8,591 nucleotides of DNA from Thiobacillaceae bacterium (lineage in GTDB: Bacteria; Pseudomonadota; Gammaproteobacteria; Burkholderiales; Thiobacillaceae). The stretch spans positions 1-8,591 of the forward strand of contig JAHENE010000078.1 in assembly GCA_024643305.1 (NCBI GenBank). The letters are read 5' to 3'. This document shows, piece after piece, positions 4,585 to 8,591 of this stretch (the first letter of the stretch is position 1; each line of letters opens with the position of its first letter). A model generated the notes under the pieces. That model did not search any database and had not been told where the DNA came from. It saw only the letters and a program-made list of their open reading frames with translations. The translations under genes and the position numbers were made by a program.

Positions 4585-6075
4585 ATGACTCGTCTGGCCA
4601 GGGTTCCTTTGCTGCGACACTCCCTTCAAGGAAAAATGACGCTGGGCTATTACGCCGTGGCGGCGATCATTCTGGTTGCCTCACTGTTCTTTGTCGGTGA
4701 ACTGCGGACCCTTGAAGCCAGGGTGGTACTCGGTCAACGTGCAACGGACCTGTTTGACACTGTGTTGGAAATACGTCGTTTCGAGCGCAATTTCTTTTTG
4801 CATCGTCAGGTAGCCGACCTGCAGGAGAATGCCCGGCAAATTAATCTTGCCCGCGATTCCATGACTGCCAATCGGGCGGATTTTCTGGCCATTGCTCCCA
4901 AGGCGCGACTGGATGATTTGCAAACACTGCTCAATGACTACCAGCGCCAAATGTCGGCTTTTGCAACGCTTGAGTCCGATGGGGGCAAGCTTGCGTTGAT
5001 GGAGCCGCGAGTGCGTACCTTGGGCAAGGAGGTAGTCGCAATTGCGCAGGACATGGCGAGTTCTGAGCGACGCCAGATTCAGGCAACCCTGGCTTCTTTT
5101 CGTACACTTTTGTTGGGGGCCATCTTCTGCATGGCCCTGCTGATTGTGGCAATCGGCCGCGTCTTGTCCCAGAGGGTGGTGCGGCCGCTGAAAGAGATGG
5201 AGGTCAGCGTGGCCGCGATCTCTGCAAACAGGCGGGAAACTCTTTCTGCACCGTCGGATGATCGCGAGATTCTTTCCATCATTGCTGCTTTCAACCACAT
5301 GCTGAAGGAGTTGGATATTCGGCAGAAGTCGCTCATGCGCTCGGAACGACTTGTCTCCTTGGGGACCATGTTGTCCGGTGTGGCACATGAGCTGAACAAT
5401 CCGCTGTCGAATATATCGACTTCGTGCCAGATACTGCAGGAAGAGGTGGAAGAGAGTGATCATGCCACCCAAAAGATCTACCTTCAGCAGATCGACCAGC
5501 AAACCGAGCGGGCGCGCAATATCGTGCGTTCGCTGCTCGATTTCTCGCGCGAGAAGGAATTCAGGAAAGAAACCGTATTGCTACGGCCTTTGGTTCAGCA
5601 AACAGTGGGTTTTGTGCGTGGCGAAGTGTCGGCAAAGTCGGTTGTGCAACTGGACATTCCCGAGGATCTGGTTGTTGCGGCCGATGCTCAGCGCCTGCAG
5701 CAGGTGTTCGTCAATCTGATTCGAAATGCCCTGGAGGGATTGGGGGCGGACGGTCGGATCGTGATTGCCGCGCAACGCATGCATCCCGACGGACCGCCAG
5801 GGGGTACGGCACTGGGATCGGGATGCGAAGCCGATGGCGAAGTCGTGGAAATCAGCATTGCCGACAACGGACCGGGCATCGCACCGGAAATCCTGCCGCG
5901 CATTTTCGATCCTTTCTTTACCACCAAGGACGTAGGTCATGGCATGGGGCTGGGATTGTTCGTCGTCTATGAAATCGTGGATGAGCACGGTGGCTGCATT
6001 GCCGTCGAGAGCACGCCGGGGCAGGGAGCCACCTTCCGTATCCGTTTGCCTCAAGCTGAAACAGAAGAGACATGA
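4585..6075 (+). CDS. Membrane sensor histidine kinase (NtrB/HPK4-like)
   Basis: With ATG 4585 the product has 496 residues. It senses an unknown signal and should phosphorylate the NtrC-type regulator encoded next. It has a basic N-tail, TM1 at about 19-38, a helical periplasmic sensor at 39-174 (with RRFERNFFLHRQ at 64-75, like four-helix-bundle sensors), TM2 at about 175-193 and HAMP to about 245. The dimerisation domain has VAHELNNPL with phospho-acceptor His268. The ATPase part has the N-box FVNLIRNALEGL (375-386), DNGPG (427-431), FDPFFTTK (441-448) and GHGMGLGL (451-458). The frame is open back to 4405, but the first 60 codons there encode a Cys/Asn-rich, non-family sequence overlying the palindromes, so I reject that start. 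No strong ribosome binding site precedes 4585. The stop overlaps the regulator start (ATGA). Confidence 0.93.
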   Translation: MTRLARVPLLRHSLQGKMTLGYYAVAAIILVASLFFVGELRTLEARVVLGQRATDLFDTVLEIRRFERNFFLHRQVADLQENARQINLARDSMTANRADFLAIAPKARLDDLQTLLNDYQRQMSAFATLESDGGKLALMEPRVRTLGKEVVAIAQDMASSERRQIQATLASFRTLLLGAIFCMALLIVAIGRVLSQRVVRPLKEMEVSVAAISANRRETLSAPSDDREILSIIAAFNHMLKELDIRQKSLMRSERLVSLGTMLSGVAHELNNPLSNISTSCQILQEEVEESDHATQKIYLQQIDQQTERARNIVRSLLDFSREKEFRKETVLLRPLVQQTVGFVRGEVSAKSVVQLDIPEDLVVAADAQRLQQVFVNLIRNALEGLGADGRIVIAAQRMHPDGPPGGTALGSGCEADGEVVEISIADNGPGIAPEILPRIFDPFFTTKDVGHGMGLGLFVVYEIVDEHGGCIAVESTPGQGATFRIRLPQAETEET

Positions 6076-7424
6076 TGGAAGCCCGGCTCTTGATTGTGGA
6101 CGACGAGGAGATCGCGCTGCGCAATCTCCAGCACGTGATGGAGAAACAGGGCTACCAGGTCGTGGCCAGCCAGAGCGGCGCAGAAGCGGTAAAGCATCTG
6201 CAGAAACAGGTTTTTGACGTTGTCCTAACCGACCTGCGTATGGAAGGCATGGATGGCATGGACGTGCTGAAAAAAAGCCGCGAGTTGCAGCCCGAAGCCG
6301 AAGTGATCTTCATTACCGGCTATGCCACGGCAGAATCCGCTGTCCAGGCACTGAAACACGGTGCGTTCTACTACATTGCCAAGCCGTTCCGTCTCGATGA
6401 GGTGCGCAAGGTTGTGGCGGAGGCGCTGGAAAAAGTGCGCCTGCGTCGCGAGAACGAAGTCTTGCGCCATGAGATCAGGCAATATCGGGATGGAGAAGGC
6501 ATCATTACACAGGACGTGGAGATGCAGCGCTTGCTCGACATCGCTCGGCAAATCGCACCCACCGACTGCAGCGTCCTCATCACCGGCGAAAGCGGCACTG
6601 GCAAGGAGTTATTTGCAAAGTACCTGCACCAGCACAGTAACCGGCGTGACGGGCCCTACACCGCCATCAATTGCGGAGCATTCAGCGAGCAATTGCTTGC
6701 CAACGAACTGTTCGGTCATGAAAAGGGCGCATTTACCGGCGCCACCTCACAAAAAAAAGGCCTGGTCGAAGTAAGCTCCGGAGGCACCCTGTTTCTGGAC
6801 GAAGTCACGGAAATGGCACCGTCCATGCAGGTCAAACTGTTGCGGGTGCTGCAGGAAAAAGAAGTGCTCAGGCTGGGGGGAACACGGCCGGTTAAGTGTG
6901 ACGTACGCGTGCTGGCAGCCACCAACCGCGACGTATCCGATGCCGTGAAGGATGGAAGCTTCCGCGAGGATATCTACTTCCGTCTCAACGTCGTGAACCT
7001 GCATATTCCCCCGCTCGCGCAGCGTAAAGGGGACATTCCCCTGCTCGCGCGTCATTTCCTGCTCAAGTATGCCAACCAGATGAAGAAGCCAGTTACACGG
7101 ATTTCAGATGACGTGCAGAATGTACTGATGGACTACCCATTTCCCGGAAATGTGCGGGAACTGGAAAACCTGATTGAACGCGGAATCGCCATGGCGCAAG
7201 GAGACAGCATAGAGCTCGCACACCTGCCTGAAGCTATCCAGAAAACCGGTGTTTTCAGCTTCCGAAAAATTGAAGGCAGGCTGCCCACGCTGGAAGAGCA
7301 GGAGCTGGCATACATTCGCCAGGTGCTCGAAGAGGTAAATGGCAACCAGACTGCCGCAGCACAAATACTCGGTATCAATCGCGCCTCCCTATGGCGCAAA
7401 CTCAAGGCCAGGCAGGACGACTAA
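6072..7424 (+). CDS. NtrC-family sigma-54-dependent response regulator
   Basis: This 450-residue cytoplasmic activator has the classic three parts. The receiver (1 to about 120) has acidic DDE at 10-12, phospho-acceptor Asp54 in LTDLRM, a Thr/Ser-type position in ITGYA and Lys104 in AKPF. The AAA+ domain (about 145-375) has Walker A GESGTGKE (172-179), the sigma-54-contacting GAFTGA loop (219-224), Walker B GGTLFLDEV (237-245) and FPGNVRELENLIERG. The C-terminal Fis-type helix-turn-helix is NQTAAAQILGINRASLWRKL (425-444). All key residues are present, so it should be functional. The ATG overlaps the kinase stop by four bases (ATGA), a sign of translational coupling; a second ATG follows at once at 6075. 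Its targets are unknown; the GTTGC dyads at 4427-4547 are candidates. Its 3' end overlaps that of the convergent channel gene. Confidence 0.96.
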   Translation: MMEARLLIVDDEEIALRNLQHVMEKQGYQVVASQSGAEAVKHLQKQVFDVVLTDLRMEGMDGMDVLKKSRELQPEAEVIFITGYATAESAVQALKHGAFYYIAKPFRLDEVRKVVAEALEKVRLRRENEVLRHEIRQYRDGEGIITQDVEMQRLLDIARQIAPTDCSVLITGESGTGKELFAKYLHQHSNRRDGPYTAINCGAFSEQLLANELFGHEKGAFTGATSQKKGLVEVSSGGTLFLDEVTEMAPSMQVKLLRVLQEKEVLRLGGTRPVKCDVRVLAATNRDVSDAVKDGSFREDIYFRLNVVNLHIPPLAQRKGDIPLLARHFLLKYANQMKKPVTRISDDVQNVLMDYPFPGNVRELENLIERGIAMAQGDSIELAHLPEAIQKTGVFSFRKIEGRLPTLEEQELAYIRQVLEEVNGNQTAAAQILGINRASLWRKLKARQDD

Positions 7425-7855
7425 GCATTGCCCCCGCTGTTCCAGAACCGCTCCATCGCGATATAGGCATAGGACGCCGTCCAGCCGATTAACAGCAAGC
7501 CATTAAGCGCCTCCACGCCGGCAACCAGGCGTATGGGGCCCAGCGGAACAACGTCGCCGAAACCGAGCGAGGAATATGTTTCTGCAGACAGGTACATGCA
7601 ATTGACGAGCGAGGATCCTCCCGGCCCCTTGAGTGTGCCTACGTCGGCGAAATGTATAGAACCAAAAACAGCCAATCCATAGAGCACGATTTCGGTGGTG
7701 TGTGCCAAGAAAGCCAGGAACATGACAACAAGCAATTTAGCCCGGGAGGGCACGTTCAATCTCGGCAAGCGGGCATTAAGCGTCCCTAGCACTTCATAAT
7801 GCAGAAGCGTGGTTAGTGCGAGCATGGAAATACAGATCAGGCTGACAAGTATCAT
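7421..7855 (-). CDS. Two-TM potassium-channel-like membrane protein
   Basis: The 144-residue protein has hydrophobic segments at about 2-22, 41-64 and 106-130, and a pore helix at 82-96. The filter reads SLGFGD (96-101), against TVGYGD in standard potassium channels; GFGD is a known variant. Before the last helix comes VVPLGPIRLVAGVEALNGLLLIGW, typical of this small ion-channel (Ion_trans_2) group in proteobacteria, where the pore sits near the C-terminus. There is no RCK or cyclic-nucleotide domain, so gating is unknown. The length fits the group. No ribosome binding site is seen before ATG 7855. The frame is open for 51 more codons upstream but has no ATG, GTG or TTG there. The stop TAG (7421-7423) shares bases with the TAA of the convergent response regulator, so no terminator fits between them. 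Confidence 0.85.
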   Translation of the reverse strand: MILVSLICISMLALTTLLHYEVLGTLNARLPRLNVPSRAKLLVVMFLAFLAHTTEIVLYGLAVFGSIHFADVGTLKGPGGSSLVNCMYLSAETYSSLGFGDVVPLGPIRLVAGVEALNGLLLIGWTASYAYIAMERFWNSGGNA

Positions 7856-8080
7856 CGAGTGGGAACCCGTAACGGTTTTTGTAACGTTCAGTAAGGTCAG
7901 ATGTGTTCGGGAATCCGCCGAAATGAAGCTGCCAGATTCCTCGATAAGAACCCGCGAGCCGTTAAAGGTTCCATTCCAGCGCGCTCGATAATTGTGGAAA
8001 CCGCAAAGTCACGGATTGCCATCATTAAAGAGGGGGATTTCATTCAAATGCATTTCTTTCCTGGAAGGGGAACCGTTTCC

Positions 8081-8131
8081 CGGCTGGTAGTTTCAGACAG
8101 TTGCAAGGCAGCCTCCAGCCGAGGAAACTAC
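8081..8131 (+). promoter_or_regulatory. Interleaved stems in the moxR leader
   Basis: CGGCTGG (8081-8087) is the exact complement of CCAGCCG (8115-8121). GTAGTTTC (8087-8094) is the exact complement of GAAACTAC (8124-8131). The order A-B-A'-B' is that of a pseudoknot, but A and B touch with no linker. The two stems are therefore more likely alternatives than a standard H-type fold. If transcribed, this sits 44 bases before the moxR ATG. Confidence 0.4.
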
Positions 8132-8132
8132 T

Positions 8133-8147
8133 CTTCCTGACAGGAAG
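8133..8147. promoter_or_regulatory. Perfect 15-bp dyad upstream of moxR, operator candidate
   Basis: CTTCCTG-A-CAGGAAG has 7-bp arms around one central base, the shape of a site for a dimeric repressor or activator. It is 27 bases before the ATG at 8175. The loop is too short for a stable RNA hairpin of full length. No known regulator consensus was recognised. Confidence 0.45.
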
Positions 8148-8174
8148 TTAACCGAAAACCAACCACTTATCGCC

Positions 8175-8591
8175 ATGCGCCATCAACCTCAAATCCTGGC
8201 TTTGCGCCAGGCGCTTTCCTCGGTCATCGTCGGCCAGGAGAAACTGCTGGACCGATTGGTCATTGGACTCCTGGCCGGTGGGCATGTGCTGGTCGAGGGC
8301 CTGCCCGGGCTGGCCAAGACTACGGCGGTGAAAACCCTTGCGGCGGGTGTACACGCGCACTTCCGCAGGATTCAATTTACCCCCGATTTGTTGCCGGGTG
8401 ATCTTACCGGTACCGATATCTACGACCCGCGCGAGTCGCGCTTCCATTTCGTGCCGGGGCCGCTGTTCAACGAAATAATACTGGCCGACGAGATCAACCG
8501 TGCCCCGGCCAAGGTGCAATCGGCACTGCTGGAAGCGATGCAGGAGCGCCAGATTACCGTGGGTGGCGAGACGCGCGGCCTGCCGGAACTG
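8175..8591 (+). CDS. MoxR-family AAA+ ATPase (3' partial)
   Basis: The frame runs from ATG 8175 through the window edge, giving the first 139 residues of a protein usually near 300-330. Family marks are SVIVGQEKLLDRL (16-28), Walker A GLPGLAKT (42-49), FTPDLLPGDLTGTDIYDP (68-85), FHFVPGPLFNEIILADEINR with Walker B (90-109), and PAKVQSALLEAMQERQ (111-126). MoxR ATPases act as chaperones that help mature or activate enzyme complexes, commonly with downstream DUF58 and von Willebrand A domain genes, which would lie beyond this window. The ATG is the only reasonable start and gives the usual family N-terminus, but its ribosome binding site is poor: the nearest AGGAAG is 27 bases away. The leader carries several dyads. 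Confidence 0.92.
   Translation, partial: MRHQPQILALRQALSSVIVGQEKLLDRLVIGLLAGGHVLVEGLPGLAKTTAVKTLAAGVHAHFRRIQFTPDLLPGDLTGTDIYDPRESRFHFVPGPLFNEIILADEINRAPAKVQSALLEAMQERQITVGGETRGLPEL

Larger units (their letters stand above)
7856..8174. other. Divergent intergenic region between channel gene and moxR
   Basis: These 319 bases hold no gene I can support. The left half has GTAACG twice (7869-7874 and 7881-7886) close to the channel start. The right half has GGGAA-ccgt-TTCCC (8068-8081), interleaved stems at 8081-8131, and a perfect CTTCCTG-A-CAGGAAG dyad (8133-8147) just before moxR. A plus-strand frame at 7901-8140 has no ribosome binding site or family likeness. No confident promoter boxes were found by eye. 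Confidence 0.5.

Noticed and set aside
4681..5502. Long 273-residue minus-strand frame opposite the kinase
   Set aside because: It is a mirror frame of a clear histidine kinase, with a Gln/His/Arg-rich composition and no motif.
7901..8140. 79-residue plus-strand reading frame before moxR
   Set aside because: It has no ribosome binding site and no family likeness, and its end overlies the inverted repeats of the moxR leader. It is possibly chance.
1..8591. CRISPR array, tRNA, rRNA, insertion sequence or phage genes
   Set aside because: No regularly spaced repeats, no cloverleaf or rRNA sequence recognised, and no transposase or phage protein among the frames.

Overview
The window reads as chromosome of a sulfur-oxidising proteobacterium, most likely a betaproteobacterium of the Gallionella/Sideroxydans/Sulfuricella kind. 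This rests on gene content (the 3' end of a reverse dissimilatory sulfite reductase, dsr, cluster next to a full-length CysG) and on the general look of the proteins. No ribosomal or other marker is present, so the placement is inference. Most coding DNA is GC-rich (38 of 60 bases in 1681-1740, inside cysG). The gene at 2404-3054 is poorer (27 of 60 in both 2461-2520 and 2821-2880), and the gap at 4330-4580 is visibly AT-rich.

Layout. (1) 2-2235, plus strand: the C-terminus of a CobB/CbiA-type amidase read as DsrN, then an A-type Fe-S-carrier-like protein read as DsrR with a Gly/Cys-rich tail, then cysG (siroheme synthase). The chemistry joins up: CysG makes siroheme, DsrN would amidate it for DsrAB, and DsrR belongs to the same operon in known sulfur oxidisers. 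A perfect 17-bp inverted repeat at 2334-2367 closes the unit. (2) 2404-3054, minus strand: a secreted DsrE-family protein converging on the same terminator. (3) 3309-4311, minus strand: a four-helix DUF599 membrane protein preceded by an unrecognised 65-residue gene that has a good ribosome binding site. (4) 4312-4584: a divergent, AT-rich intergenic region packed with inverted repeats, including several GTTGC half-sites. (5) 4585-7424, plus strand: a membrane histidine kinase and an NtrC-type sigma-54 activator, translationally coupled. (6) 7421-7855, minus strand: a small two-TM potassium-channel-like protein whose stop codon overlaps that of the response regulator. (7) 7856-8174: a leader region with inverted repeats, including two interleaved stems. 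(8) 8175-8591, plus strand: the N-terminal part of a MoxR AAA+ ATPase that runs off the window.

No tRNA, rRNA, CRISPR array, insertion sequence or phage gene was seen. The least explained parts are the Cys-rich DsrR tail, the secreted DsrE-like protein beside the dsr cluster, and the dyad-rich control region ahead of the two-component system.
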